A stretch of 64,000 bases of DNA from the NCBI GenBank assembly GCA_035135055.1, contig JAVFHQ010000015.1, positions 62,001-126,000 on the forward strand. The letters run 5' to 3'. The translations under genes were made by a program, and so were the position numbers. Source of the DNA: Oleoguttula mirabilis. Its lineage: Eukaryota > Ascomycota > Dothideomycetes > Mycosphaerellales > Teratosphaeriaceae. The notes under the pieces were generated by a model. It was not told the origin of the DNA and did no database searches. It was given only the letters and a program-made list of their open reading frames with translations. Numbering within the stretch: the stretch's first letter is position 1; each line of letters opens with the position of its first letter. Below, in pieces: positions 23,312 to 33,526 of the stretch.

Positions 23312-24070
23312 ATGGCCACACCAGGACAGACGCAGGATGAAAACTTCGCCATCCAGTACAACTCCTTGGAGGACTTACCTCAATGCCCAGATCGAGGATC
23401 AGCTGATGACCACCGCACTTGGCGACTGCACCGGCCTCAAGATCCTCGATATGGGCGGCGGCAGCGGCCTCCATGCCCGCAAAGCCGTCGATGCCGGTGC
23501 GGAAGTGGTGGACGTCGTCGACATCTCTCCGTCTGCGTTGCATGTTGGACAGGAGCTCGAAGGCCAACTCGATCGTGAGGACAAGATTCGCTGGCACATT
23601 GGCGACGCAACCAAACCCTTCGACCACCTACCGCTTGAGAAGGCAGGCTACGACGTCGTAATAGCCAACTAGGTCTTCGACCACCTCCGACGAGATCGAG
23701 AGCATGTTTCGCAATCTTGGAGCGTGTTGTAGATCATGTGGCAAGCTCGTCAACATCCAGGTCACCAACTACGAGTCGGCCGTCGTCGCGTCCGGGAAAT
23801 ACGGCATCCACATCTCGGACCTCTGTGAGATACCTGGCGGTGTGCGGTATATGGTGCACCATCACATACAGCCACCTCACTCGCATGAAGGCACCAGCAT
23901 GGAAGCGACCACTTCTCTGTCGCAGGGCATCTATGATAGACACGGGCTCGCGGATATCCGGATTCTGCCGTCAGAGGAGACGAAATTAGGTGAAGGCCAA
24001 TCCCGACTTCTTCCTAATGTTTGTTCAAGATCCGGACTTCGCCGTGCTGACGGCTAGGGAGAAGGCGTGA
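23312..24070 (+). pseudogene. Class I SAM-dependent methyltransferase relic
   Basis: The start (QTQDENFAIQYNSLEDLPQ) fits small fungal methyltransferases. The SAM-binding motif I, LKILDMGGGSGLHARKA, follows in another frame after a break near 23378. DVVDVVDISPSALHVG and GDATKPFDHLPLEKAGYDVV continue it. At 23670-23672 a TAG replaces what is normally Trp in ANWVFDH. A second frame change near 23680-23700 leads into the conserved stretches KLVNIQVTNYESAVVASGKY and SDLCEIPGGVRY. A third near 23985 returns to a frame reading ANPDFFLMFVQDPDFAVLTA, then TGA at 24068-24070. With three frame breaks and one nonsense codon no intact enzyme can be made. Sequence conservation between the lesions is high, so the decay looks recent. 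The former substrate is unknown. Confidence 0.85.
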
Positions 24071-24429
24071 ATGAGTCGGCGTGGATGTGCGCACACGGTA
24101 TCGTCGAGTGAAACGCGGTTCTGGACTGACATAGCTGTGCGTGCGGGTGCACTCTGCTCACCACAGCCTCTGGCACACTCTAGCAAGTCCGCCAATGAGT
24201 TGCAAACGATGATGTCGAACTGTGCCTTGTCTGGGCCTGTACAACTTGCGCTACACTATACAACATAGTATGTCCTATGTCCCGCAGTAAGCAGAAGACC
24301 TTCGCAGCGACCGCTTTCCAATGCCTGTATCCAGAACTGTGATGCCAAATGCTCCACTCCGTATGTATAATATGCTTCGCGTGACACCCTCGCTTGAAGT
24401 ACAGCAAAAGTCAGAAAGTGAAAGAGAGC
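24071..24429. other. Short intergenic region
   Basis: 359 bases between the methyltransferase relic and the convergently oriented secreted-protein gene. Nothing was recognised. Confidence 0.45.
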
Positions 24430-25286
24430 TCAATACACCGCCGTCCCGGCGGTGCCAGTCGGTAGATGATGCGCCGCAGTATCCAAAGTTGCTGGGAGGG
24501 TGAAGTTGCGCCGAGGTGCTGTGCCAGTGCCGAATGCGCTATTGATGGAGGTCGCGTTGTACGTTGTGTTGCTGCCGCCGCCAAAGGTCCCATTGTAAGT
24601 CGTCATGTTGTTGCTGCCATGGGGGGCGCTGTATGTCATGTTCGGCAGTATCGTGAAAGTCTCGATGATCAGCACCTCCGTGACCGGCCTGACATAGTGC
24701 GTGACGATCTCCTGATGAATGGCCAGGACGACCGGTTGCACGTAGCCTAAGGGAGCCAGGCCGCATCAGCACAACTGCTGCGCCAAGACGAGCCCTACGG
24801 TTTCCGTATCCTGCCAGCAATCCCCGTTTCTATCGCCTGAATGTCTCGCTTCGAGGCCGCCTTCAGTGTGCCATAGCCGATGGTGCCGGCGCCGGCAGTA
24901 TTCCACTGTAGTGGCACGCTCGCGAACGTCTGCGTGTAGATGACCTCCACCCATGTCGTAGACTCACCAATAGTGGTTTCGACCCACTGTGTGGTGATGG
25001 ACGGGTATTGTGATGCGGCGGTGGTTGCGGCTGAAGTTACAACGGTAGCACCACCTTGGCGGATTCTACGCGGAGACAAACGTGGTCAGCGGGCGGTCGC
25101 CGTCGGGAGGCCGCGGGATGGTACTCACTCTAATTTCGGCTGTTCGTCGTCCACGAGTTCAGGGATGGGTGTCGCAACCGCGTGGTCTGCCAGTGCTACG
25201 GCGGCGGGTGACTGCAGCGCATCGGCGAGGACGAAGGAGGCGGAGTAAAGGGCTGCCAGGAGGCAGGAGACGGTGGTGAGTCTCAT
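24430..25286 (-). CDS. Secreted Ser/Thr-rich hypothetical protein, one exon join unresolved
   Basis: Predicted extracellular or wall-associated protein of unknown role. Exon 1 (25286-25129) encodes a signal peptide, MRLTTVSCLLAALYSASFVL. A 63-base GT-AG intron (25128-25066) leads to exon 2, which carries TTQWVETTIGESTTWVEVIY and TQTFASVPLQW. The next coding-like stretch, QPVVLAIHQEIVTHYVRPVT to the TAT-TGA-like end at 24430, is rich in Asn-Thr sites (several N-x-T sequons) as in glycoproteins. The natural intron between them (GTAGGG at about 24797 to TTAG) would join in the wrong frame. Joining in frame needs a GC donor (GCAGGA at about 24813), or the gene has a frameshift. The ending lacks a clear GPI signal. 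Existence of the gene is likely; integrity is not certain. Confidence 0.55.
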
Positions 25287-26338
25287 TGTGCGGTTGTTGT
25301 GGGGTTGGGAGGGAAGTGGAAGACGATGTTGGGCGGAGGTAGGCAAGCCGAAGTGTCGCAGTATGTACAAGGTGTCTCAGTCGGTATGTGTAGCACTGCA
25401 TGAGGCTCGCAGTCAGCTAAGACGTGTCTTGTGAGGCTTTGCAAGCCATCTCCTGGTCAGCTTACGCACAGCCCTCGGTCCCAGTCCAGATGGCAGAAGT
25501 CCGAATTATTACAGTCGTAGATACACCCGGAACGAAAGTGAGGTGTTTGTGTTGTTCGGTTCACGTGGGATCGCGGTGGCGGCGTATATACACTGCAAGC
25601 ACGTTTCCAGCTCAACCGGTTCGGCCTACGCAGGTGCAGGTGCAGGATGGCAGGCAAGTAAGACCGGGATTACGCAATTACGCAAGCGTCGTGGGGCGGT
25701 CGATGTCGCGGCTTCCAAGTTCCGTGCGATGACAGTGGCGGTAGGGAATGTTAGTATGCTCAGATGGTGCCTCGAGAAGGAGCGTGTGTGTGTATATGGA
25801 CAAGAAGGCAAACCGGCCGCAGTGCGACGACGCGCAATCCTCGGTCAGGAGCGCTGGGATGGTGCATTGGAGAGCCGTTGATTACCTGATTGATTCCACC
25901 GGTAGATCTTGCGAAGTTTTGCGCTACCCTGGTCACGATAATAGGGCACAAACTCTGATTGGTACATCCGTCCCCGCCACCCGAGATGAGCTGGATACCA
26001 TAGACTATACCTAGGTAGTCCGAGCGGACCGACGCCACTCCACTTGGCTTCGGGCTCCACTCACTCGCGACTCGAGCCTTCGACTTTCGAGATCACGGGT
26101 GAACGCAGGCGCCATGGACACAGGTAACACGCTTACACGAACCTCGTCGACGGTCGTTCACTGCGTTGTGCATCAGCTGTGTGAGGCTCGCAACGCAAGC
26201 CAGGATGCACCATGGACATTGGCAGAGTAGACGGCCTATCTAGGCCAAGATGATCCCCGTGGCGAATATCTCCTCTCCTTGTTGTACATAGGCACGACCT
26301 GGCCCTCTATATCAGCCAGCAGCAATGTGAACATCGCA
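25287..26338. other. 1.05-kb region without a recognisable gene
   Basis: Upstream of the secreted-protein gene (promoter side) and of the DUF1445 relic. Only short overlapping open frames; no motif recognised. Confidence 0.45.
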
Positions 26339-26838
26339 ATGCCGCCGGCACGCAATCTGGATCGCCCCAACACAGGCATTGAGGCCCGCCTGCAATCCCG
26401 CACAAATACCTGGGACGTACCCACCTGCGGCATCGCTCCTGGCCACCTCCAAGCCAACCTTATTGTCCTGCCATCTCGCTTCACAAAAGACTTTGCTACA
26501 CTGTGTGCGCGGAAACCCGTGTCATGTCCGCTCCTGGCGTCCTCCAAGAGACCCGGCGACTTCACCAGATTTGCTTCGCACGTCCCCGGTGTACCCGATA
26601 GGGTTGGGACGGGATGAGCGCGATTGGCATCGAGGACATCTGCACACCTGATTGGGGTGACGCGCCTGTCACCGCGGACGGAGGCATGGCTGTGCGAGGT
26701 GACGAGGAAGGCAAAGAGGATGGGTGTGTGCCGGTGTTTTGGGGGTGTGGTGTGACGCCGCAGGAGGCGATCATGCAGGCAGAGATCCCGGGTGTTGTCA
26801 TGGGACATGCTCCAGGGTACATGGTGGTTTGGATGTGA
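26339..26838 (+). pseudogene. DUF1445 / D-glutamate cyclase-like relic, internally deleted and frameshifted
   Basis: Relatives are putative hydro-lyases of about 260-300 residues. The N-terminal third is well kept from the ATG at 26339: ARLQSRTNTWDVPTCGIAPG, then HLQANLIVLPSRFTKDFATL, then NPVSCPLLASS-type sequence (here KPVSCPLLASSKRPGDFTRF). The central third, normally with a DIRTD...YRVYRDG stretch and an IGCSFSFE motif, is missing. The sequence jumps to the C-terminal part after a one-base frame change at about 26606-26617: SAIGIEDICTPDWGDAP, CVPVFWGCGVTPQEAIMQAE, IPGVVMGHAPGYMVV, then TGA. Internal deletion plus frameshift make this a relic. It lies tail-to-tail with the permease relic; such enzymes can sit beside MFS permeases, so the two may once have formed one catabolic unit (inference). 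Confidence 0.8.
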
Positions 26839-27120
26839 CGGAAGAGGGCGTGCTGCGCAAGCACGCATGAGTCGCAAGCATCTTCCATCAAAGGTTGTAA
26901 TTGCGCTTCCCACGCGTGATCGCAGTACCATTGTAAACCTTGTAGCGAGGTAGCATGGACGTGAGTTTTTATCAAAGGGTTTAACTAGTGGCTGGTGGCA
27001 GGTGCATCCAACAGCTCGAAGGGTTCCGCGTTGGACGACTCCGACCCTCAGCTGCCTGCCCAAGCACATGCTCGATCCTTTTGATCCTTCCATGGTCACT
27101 TCATCATCAGGCTACAGCCA

Positions 27121-29156
27121 CTACAAATGGTACTCAAAGTCCAACGCCCAATCGCCTGTCTTCACCGTCCTGTCGTCACTCCTCTCCCCGGACGCAATTG
27201 CTTCCTTCTTCTTATTGCACGCCCGAACATGAATCAACTTGCCAACAATGATGAACTGGCTCACGCAAATCGCGCCCAGCGAGAATGCATTGCCGAGAGT
27301 GTACGGCGACTTGCGGTAGATCTGGCCAGCAACGATGCCCGCCGTGTTCCCGATGGTTTGCTGCATGCCGATAGCGGTCGCTCGACGGTAATGAGGCGCG
27401 CTGTGAAGCTGTCAACATGGCTGTGACTACTATGGGTAAGGGAAGCAGGAGTTCCAACCCTGTTGACGTTGAGCCAGGTCAAGCTGATGTCTGGCCCTGT
27501 ATAGACGGCGATGGCACAAAGGAACTAACCCAGGAGATTAGGACCCATCTCCTGTCTCACAAATGGGTTGTATGCTTCGGTATGCTTACCGTACCGAAGT
27601 ACTTCACCCCAACCGCTACGTCGGAGAGTAGGAGGATGTAGCCAACAATTCCAAAGACGTTTGCCAGGAGAACGAACTGAGTATCCTGTTAGCCGCTTAC
27701 TTGAGAGAGCGTAAGAGCGACAAACCGGTGCCCAGAGTCGAATGCTATCGAATATTCAGGCAAGAGTTACAAATGCGAGACCTCCAACCGCGTAGACCGG
27801 AATCGTCAAGTACTTCAACATTGTCAGCTGTCAGTCGCGAAAAGCTCATCCGGACGGTTACTTCCATACCTGAGTCTGGTATGTGTCGTAGCCCATGCCC
27901 TTGATGATCGACGGCAGGAAGGTACTAAACCCATACAATAATATGTCCTGGCAGAACTGAAGGAGGCCACTGGCATGCAGTCAGCATCGATCAGATCACC
28001 ATCCCCTGGAACACGCTTACCTCAGGTAGACTTTCGGGTCCTTGAGCGCAATCCGAAGCTCCTCCCAACTGAAGTCCTCGTTGCCTATGTAAGCCGCACG
28101 CTGTATTGATCGTCGCCGCATGAGCTCCTTCTCTTCTGGCCTGAGGAAGTACGCATTCGAGGGATCGTTCGGCAGCCCAAAGAAGACTGCAGCAGCGACG
28201 ACGATGCTGAATAAGCCTTCGATGATGTAAACCCATCTTGCGGTGCTGTCAGCAATCTGATGGACCTACATGAGAGTAAGCACAGACTCACTTCCAGCCT
28301 GCCACGCCATCGACCCCATCCATGTGCAAGATGGCGTAGGCAACTAATCCCCCAAAGGCACCCGAAATGGCCGTACAGACGAATAGGTAAGAGACATGCT
28401 TTGCCTGCTCCTCACGGCGGTATACCATAGTAAGATAGAGGTTGAGGCCAGGAAAGAGGCCACTGAACATATCAGAGTCAGCTCGGGTCTCTGAATCGAA
28501 GGAAGGACTGCTCCGCCTACCCTTCGCAGGCACCAAGGATCAACCGGGTAGCATACAGACCCCTAATGTTCTGTATTATGAAGCCCTAGAAGATGGTGGT
28601 CAACGACCATACCACCGCGAGACTTGATAGGAGGAGGCGCGGCGTCAGCTTCTTCAGTAGGACCGCCCATGGAGTTTCCGAGACGACATAGGTGGCGTAG
28701 AAGATCGAGACGGCGGTGGAGAAATGGTCGGCTGTGGCATGGATGTCTTCCGGCATGCCCGCCACCTTGACGTTGCCTACCGAGAAGTCTCCGTGTCAGA
28801 TGCCTGCTTGCAAGGTGCTGTTCTCGGATACTAGTTCACGTACCAATGTTGGATCGGTCGAGAAAGCATGACAGGTAGACTAGCATGATGATCGGCACGA
28901 AGAAGAGGTCAAGCTTGGCCAGAAGCTTAGCCTCTTCCTTTGGATCGATTGAGATATCGTCGACTGCGTCGTTTGCCTCCAGGCTGTTCTTGTGGCTCCA
29001 TGCAATGCCCCCGTCTTCCGTTGATGCACGACCGTCACCATTCTTCGTCGTAGGATGTTCTCGTCCCGTCCAACTCCAGACATCGTCCAAGGTCACAAAG
29101 ACTGGTGGTTGGATACATCTCCATACAGCGGATTGGGAGTTGAAGGATATCATCAT
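27121..29156 (-). pseudogene. Dal5-like allantoate/anion:cation symporter (MFS) relic
   Basis: Reading downwards with short GT-AG introns reconstructs most of a 12-span permease: ISIDPKEEAKLLAKLDLFF, VPIIMLVYLSCFLDRSNIG, DHFSTAVSIFYATYVVSETP, FPGLNLYLTMVYRREEQAKH, WVYIIEGLFSIVVAAAVFFG, FCQDILLYGFSTFLPSIIKG, YLTIPVYAVGGLAFVTLA, then a C-terminal part with APHYRRATAIGMQQTIGN and the family ending TGDWALDFEYHL. Two in-frame stops break it: TAG at 28588-28586 (in SLTTIF*GFI) and TGA at 27758-27756 (in VTLA*IFD). Neither can be removed by a plausible intron; the only candidate around the TAG would be 27 bases. No convincing start ATG lies next to the conserved N-terminus. Both stops could arise by single C-to-T or G-to-A transitions. 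The ancestral substrate would be an organic anion such as allantoate or a vitamin-like acid. Confidence 0.8.
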
Positions 29157-29748
29157 ACCCTGTAACCCTTATCGATACATACTCCACCGATAGGGAAGAG
29201 ATCCTCCTGGCCAGGCAGGGATTTACTGCCTCGCCGAGAGGCCCTGCCGATGGTGGATCAGTGTCCTCCATTACTTAGGAAGAGTCCGACTTCGTGTGAG
29301 CAGTAATCGGTCAACGTCTTTTAAAGAGGAAGAGGAATGAACGCAGCCCAAATGTCGAGCCATCCCGAAAGGGAAGCTGCGCAGAAAGCAAAAGCCGTGC
29401 GGTAGATTGGCAATATCGCATCCTCCGATGACCGACGGGCGATTTCTTACACCTATAGGTAGGCATACAGTGACATAGCCTCCATCAAGGTAGCGCAAAT
29501 CCTGTTCGCTGCCGAGGCTGCCAGAGGGGCAGCAGGCAGCAGGGTCAAGAACCTCTCCAGCCGCAGGCTGCTACAACTTCCACGCTTTGGCAACGATAGC
29601 AACGCACTTCTTTCGAGTCCTTCCAAAAGTCCACCTGGTCTCATTCTACAGCTCCGCATCAACCTACATCTCCAACCACACGCGCCCTGTCTCCAAGGCT
29701 TCAACCACACCAACAAGCCTTGAACAGCACGAACAGTCATTCGCCACC
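29157..29748. other. Intergenic region
   Basis: About 0.6 kb between the permease relic start and the MAPEG gene, both transcribed away from it, so it should contain the MAPEG promoter. No coding signal or repeat was recognised. Confidence 0.45.
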
Positions 29749-30251
29749 ATGCCAACTACCATACCCTCCCAACCCCTCCTGACTCCCGTTATCGCCCTCG
29801 TCGTCTGGACCTTCGTAATGGAAGCCTGGATGTACGCCCTCCGCCTACCAGCCCTCTCCAAATACCACATCGACACCTCCCCCGCCATGACGACCGCCTC
29901 CATGAACGCCAAGATCCCGCGCCACCTGCAGTGGCCCGCGGACAACTACAACCACCTGCACGAGCAGCCGACGCTGTTCTATGCCGTGGCTCTAGCGCTG
30001 AATCAGCTGGGCGTTGATGATGGGGTGACAGTGGGGTTGGCGTGGATGTGAGCAGACCGAAGGGGTATAACCCATTCGTGAGACATGGGATGGGTTTCTA
30101 ACCTCTTTATGTTAGGTATGTGGGCTTAAGGGTGGTGCATAGTGTGGTGCAGGCGAGCCGGAACCCGATTATGGTGCGGTTCCAGGTTTTCGCCGCGAGT
30201 TCATTCGTGCTGCTTGGGCTGACGGTAAAAGCTGCTATTGTTGTTATGTAA
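29749..30251 (+). CDS. MAPEG-family small membrane protein
   Basis: Member of the family named for eicosanoid and glutathione metabolism: four-helix membrane proteins, typically ER, often glutathione-dependent transferases. Exons 29749-30047 and 30116-30251 (68-base intron, GTGAGC, TTTCTAACC branch, TTAG) give 144 residues. Hydrophobic helices occur at the start (PVIALVVWTFVMEAWMYALR), in the middle (LFYAVALALNQLGV), and at the end (FAASSFVLLGLTVKAAIVV). The segment RVVHSVVQASRNPIMVRF matches the MAPEG signature RxxHxxxxxxxNxxxxR, which lines the glutathione site. An upstream in-frame extension exists, but tcgccaccATG has a good context and is close to the usual family start. The exact reaction is not determined. 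Confidence 0.82.
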
Positions 30252-30545
30252 GGAGAGTGGTACTGTTGGTTATGAGCTTTCCAAGGTATGAGTCTCTTCC
30301 AGACATGCTCGGTGAGCTGTGGCGTTGGTCGAGGATGAAGTGTAGTGACGGCGTTCGCTCGTGGAGCATCACACCATTGAAATGCTTGGAACTGCCCAGG
30401 AATGGCAAGAGCACGGTTGACTGATGCTTCGAAAACGGGCGCTATGCCTCCGTAACTATCCACACTACATCCCATCCTACGAGGGCTCAAGGAGCCAGCT
30501 GTGCGGCCACACCAGCATGTCCATCAACCCGAACCCGAAACGCTT

Positions 30546-31295
30546 TCATGCCTTGGCATTGATAATGTCCACGAACGCCGGCTTCAAGCTCGCCCCGCCC
30601 ACCAAAAACCCATCAATATCCTCCTCCTTGGCCAAATCCCTGCAGTTCTTCTCGCTCACACTGCCGCCGTAAATCACCCGCGTCTTCTTCGCCGCCTCCT
30701 CGCCCAGCTCCTTCCCCATCCACTTCCGAATCGCAGCATGCACCTCCTGCGCCTGCGCGGTCGAGGCCACTTTGCCGGTGCCAATGGCCCAGATGGGCTC
30801 GTAGGCCACGACGATCTTGCTCCAGTCCGACACCTGCTTAGCGACAGCCGACAACTGTGAAGTCACGACCTCCACCGTCTTCTCGGCCTCGCGCTGCTCG
30901 AGCGTCTCGCCGCAGCACAGAATCACGCCGATGCCGCCGTCAATAGCCGTCTTAGTCTTGCTCGCGACGAACTGATCACTCTCCTGCAAGATAACCCTTC
31001 GCTCGCTGTGCCCGAGCAGCGTCCAGGTGATGTTACTATCCTTCAACTGCGCCACGCTGATCTCGCCGGTGAAAGCGCCGTTGGGCTTGTCGAAGACGTT
31101 CTGCGCGGCGACCTCGAGGCCCGGGCGCAGGTGCTCGCGGGTGAGCAGCAGGTAGAGCGCTGGCGGGGCGATGACAACCTCGGTGTTGGGGTCGGTTTTG
31201 GCGTCGTTGAGGTGCTTGACGATGTCCTTGATGGTGTCGATGGTGCCGTTCATCTTGAAGTTGCCGCCGACGAAGAATTGGCGGGAGGAGGACAT
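30546..31295 (-). CDS. TPI1: Triosephosphate isomerase
   Basis: Cytosolic glycolytic enzyme interconverting dihydroxyacetone phosphate and glyceraldehyde-3-phosphate. 249 residues, a single exon, the usual length for a TIM barrel. Catalytic residues are intact: Lys in GGNFKMNG at about residue 14, His in WTLLGHSERR at about 97, Glu in VAYEPIWAIGTGK at about 167. The phosphate-binding loop and C-terminal YGGSVSEKN and GFLVGGASLK are intact. The frame runs 50 codons upstream of the assigned ATG, but that part is low complexity (TTTTTATM) and the family starts at MSSSRQFFVGGNF. Many fungal TPI genes carry introns; this copy has none within the coding region. MAPEG lies tail-to-tail 294 bases away. 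Confidence 0.97.
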   Translation of the reverse strand: MSSSRQFFVGGNFKMNGTIDTIKDIVKHLNDAKTDPNTEVVIAPPALYLLLTREHLRPGLEVAAQNVFDKPNGAFTGEISVAQLKDSNITWTLLGHSERRVILQESDQFVASKTKTAIDGGIGVILCCGETLEQREAEKTVEVVTSQLSAVAKQVSDWSKIVVAYEPIWAIGTGKVASTAQAQEVHAAIRKWMGKELGEEAAKKTRVIYGGSVSEKNCRDLAKEEDIDGFLVGGASLKPAFVDIINAKA

Positions 31296-32153
31296 GGTGG
31301 CGGTGGTGGTGGTCGTGATTGGGCTGCTTGCCTGGTGTCTGTGAAGTTGAGGTTCCGGTGGTGCTTCAATAGGTAGCCTGTTCAATGTTGTGGCAGACCT
31401 CGAGTTCTTTTGAGCGCTGCTGCGGGGCTCAGACGTGGGGCACACAATTCAACGCCCGGCGTCGCTGCGGCGGTATGATTTCGGATAGGGTTGGGTTGAA
31501 CGGTTTTCCGCCAGAGGTCAAGAGATTGGATCGAGTGAACAAGTAGAAAAGGGGATCCAAGGGAATGAGGAGAGCTTTTGATAATAGGTACATGCCTTAA
31601 TGCTCTACAACCCCCGTGATTCTGAACCTCGGGATGCCACCCCTTCAACCTCCGAAAGCACCCGATCACAATCCTCGTATGGACGGTCTTATGCACACAT
31701 TCTAGATGTCAAGAGTAGATGCGTCCGGCTCATGCTTACCGCGGCTACCTACCGTCCATGCTACTGGTACAAAATCCGCACGCGAGCTCAAGAATCGATC
31801 CGATATAACACATCTCGCGAAAAGGCAACGCAAAGCAAAGGAAACGGAGCCTCCCCATGATCCTCTCCCGCATGCTTTCCGATTGTCGATGGTATTCCAG
31901 CGAGCCGGTCCTTACCCTTGAGGAGGTAATCCGACTCACCGTTGTATTCATGCGTATCATGCTGGCTGTGTCCGGGTACCCCGCAGCCAGTGAGGTCGAT
32001 GCTCTCGGGTGTGATGCTGCGATGACCCTAGGCCTGTGAGATGCGAGGCTTCTTCATGTCAGTCCCATACTTACCTCAAGTCACTCGGATGAGTTAGCGG
32101 GGGGGGGGGCCTTACCATGTTCCAGTCTCCGTGCCAGGGAGTGTAAGGGCACA
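31296..32153. other. Intergenic region with a G11 tract
   Basis: About 0.86 kb between the TPI1 start and the 3' end of U1-70K, so TPI1 promoter plus U1-70K 3' UTR. A run of 11 G lies at 32099-32109, about 45 bases beyond the U1-70K stop. No gene recognised. Confidence 0.5.
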
Positions 32154-33526
32154 TCAGTACCGCCTCCGCGACCTCGACTCGTCATACCCACCTCCGTCGT
32201 ACGGCCGCTTCTGCCCTTGCCCGTTGTACCCACCAGCGTCGCGGTCACGGTATCCGCCACCGCCACCACCACTCGCATCTCCACCACCTCTCGCATCGCC
32301 ACCTCTCGCGTCTCCACCCCTGGCGTCACCGCCTCTAGCATCGCCGCCTCTCGGAGGCAGAGGTTCCATATTAGCGTTCCGCGAGCCACCGCGGTCTTCG
32401 TAGCCACCACCGCCACCTCCTCTTCCTCCGCCGTAGCCACCGCCGAACCCCCCACCTCTCGGACCAGCTGGCGCACCGTCTGGAGCTCCATACCCAATCC
32501 CACCTCTTCCTCCTCCATAACCTCCCCGATCACCTCCATAGCCTCCCCGATCGCCAAACCCACCCCGGAAACCGCCACCACCACCACCTCGGCCTCGGAA
32601 CCCACCGCCACGGTCGCCAAAGCCGCCGCCTCGGTCGCTGAATCCACCTCGGTCTCCGAATCCGCCACGGAAGCCTCCTCCTCGGAAACCGCCAGGACCG
32701 GCTGGTGGGCCGAAGCCAACAGGCTTGGGAGGGGCTGCTTTGGTGTAGTTGCGTCCGCCTAGCCCACCGCCGAAGCGACGAGGACGCCAGCCGGAGACTG
32801 TGCGGCCGCGCTCCACGTCGACGAGGACGCGGCGGCCGCGGATAGTGAGGTGGTCAGTCTCTTTGTAGGCAGCTAGAATGGGTATGTCAGTACTGTTGGG
32901 TTGTTTGTATTGTAGGATGGCATACCCTTCATGTCCTTCTCGCGCTCAAAGACGACAAATGCATAGCCTTTGCTCTTGCCCTTCCGACTCTTCTTCTCCG
33001 GCTGCTTGCCCTTCTTCACACTGTCTCCGTTCTGCTCACCCTCCTTCGCACCGTCGCCGTTCTGCTCACGCTCCACCTTGACTTCCTCCTGCTGCCCGAC
33101 CTTCTCCGACTCCCCATTATCGGTAACAATCCGAATGCGCTCAATCGGCCCGAAGCGCCCAAATTCCCGCTCAAGGTCCTTGATATCCGCATCGTAGGGC
33201 AGGCGCGCGACGAACAGAGTCTTGAAAGCGTCGCCGCGAATGCTCTGGTCCTCGGTTGGCTTGTACAGCTCATTAAAGCCATCGATGGCAATATACTTCT
33301 GATGCGCCTGCTTCTCGAGGATGCGCCGGTCGCGCGCCTCTAGCCAGGACTCGGTGGGGTAGTAAGGTATCTCGGGCTCGTCGCGTAGTGCAGGGAGGAA
33401 TGCAGCAATGCCGCTGATGGCGGCGGTTCGGCGGTCCTCTGGCGCGTGGTCTGCGGGAGGGAGGTAGCGGAGCGCTGGGCGGGGCTGGAAGAGCGCGAGG
33501 AGGTTCGGTGGGAGGAGGTTCGTCAT
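32154..33526 (-). CDS. U1 small nuclear ribonucleoprotein 70 kDa subunit (U1-70K)
   Basis: Binds stem-loop I of U1 snRNA and helps recognise 5' splice sites. Exon 1 is 33526-32926, exon 2 is 32872-32154, with a 53-base intron; 439 residues. The N-terminal U1-70K region starts MTNLLPPNLLALFQPRPALR. The RRM has RNP2 in TLFVARLPYDADIKDLEREF and RNP1 in SKGYAFVVFEREKDMK. Between them lies an expanded charged loop of about 50 residues, with EQNGD repeated, more than in typical relatives. After AAYKETDHLTIRGRRVLVDV a long Gly/Arg/Asp-rich tail holds many RGG, GDRGG and DARGGDARGG repeats, likely arginine-methylated and phase-separating (inference). The ending ESRSRRRY is RS-like. The assignment rests on the combined N-terminal and RRM features. 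Confidence 0.92.
32280..32345 (-). repeat. In-frame tandem GGDAR coding repeat in U1-70K
   Basis: Several near-identical 15-base units encoding GGDAR occur side by side within the glycine-rich tail, followed by a Ser-Gly-rich variant. This gives a variable-number repeat likely to differ among strains. Confidence 0.7.

Noticed and set aside
26236..27099. 287-codon open frame on the minus strand
   Set aside because: It overlaps the DUF1445 relic on the other strand, whose motifs are clearly recognisable; the minus product has no domain.
28575..28612. Intron removing the TAG in the permease relic
   Set aside because: The only GT...TAG pair would make a 27-base intron that also deletes conserved residues.
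32081..32719. 212-codon Ala/Val/Glu-rich open frame on the minus strand
   Set aside because: A shifted-frame reading of the repetitive glycine-rich U1-70K tail.
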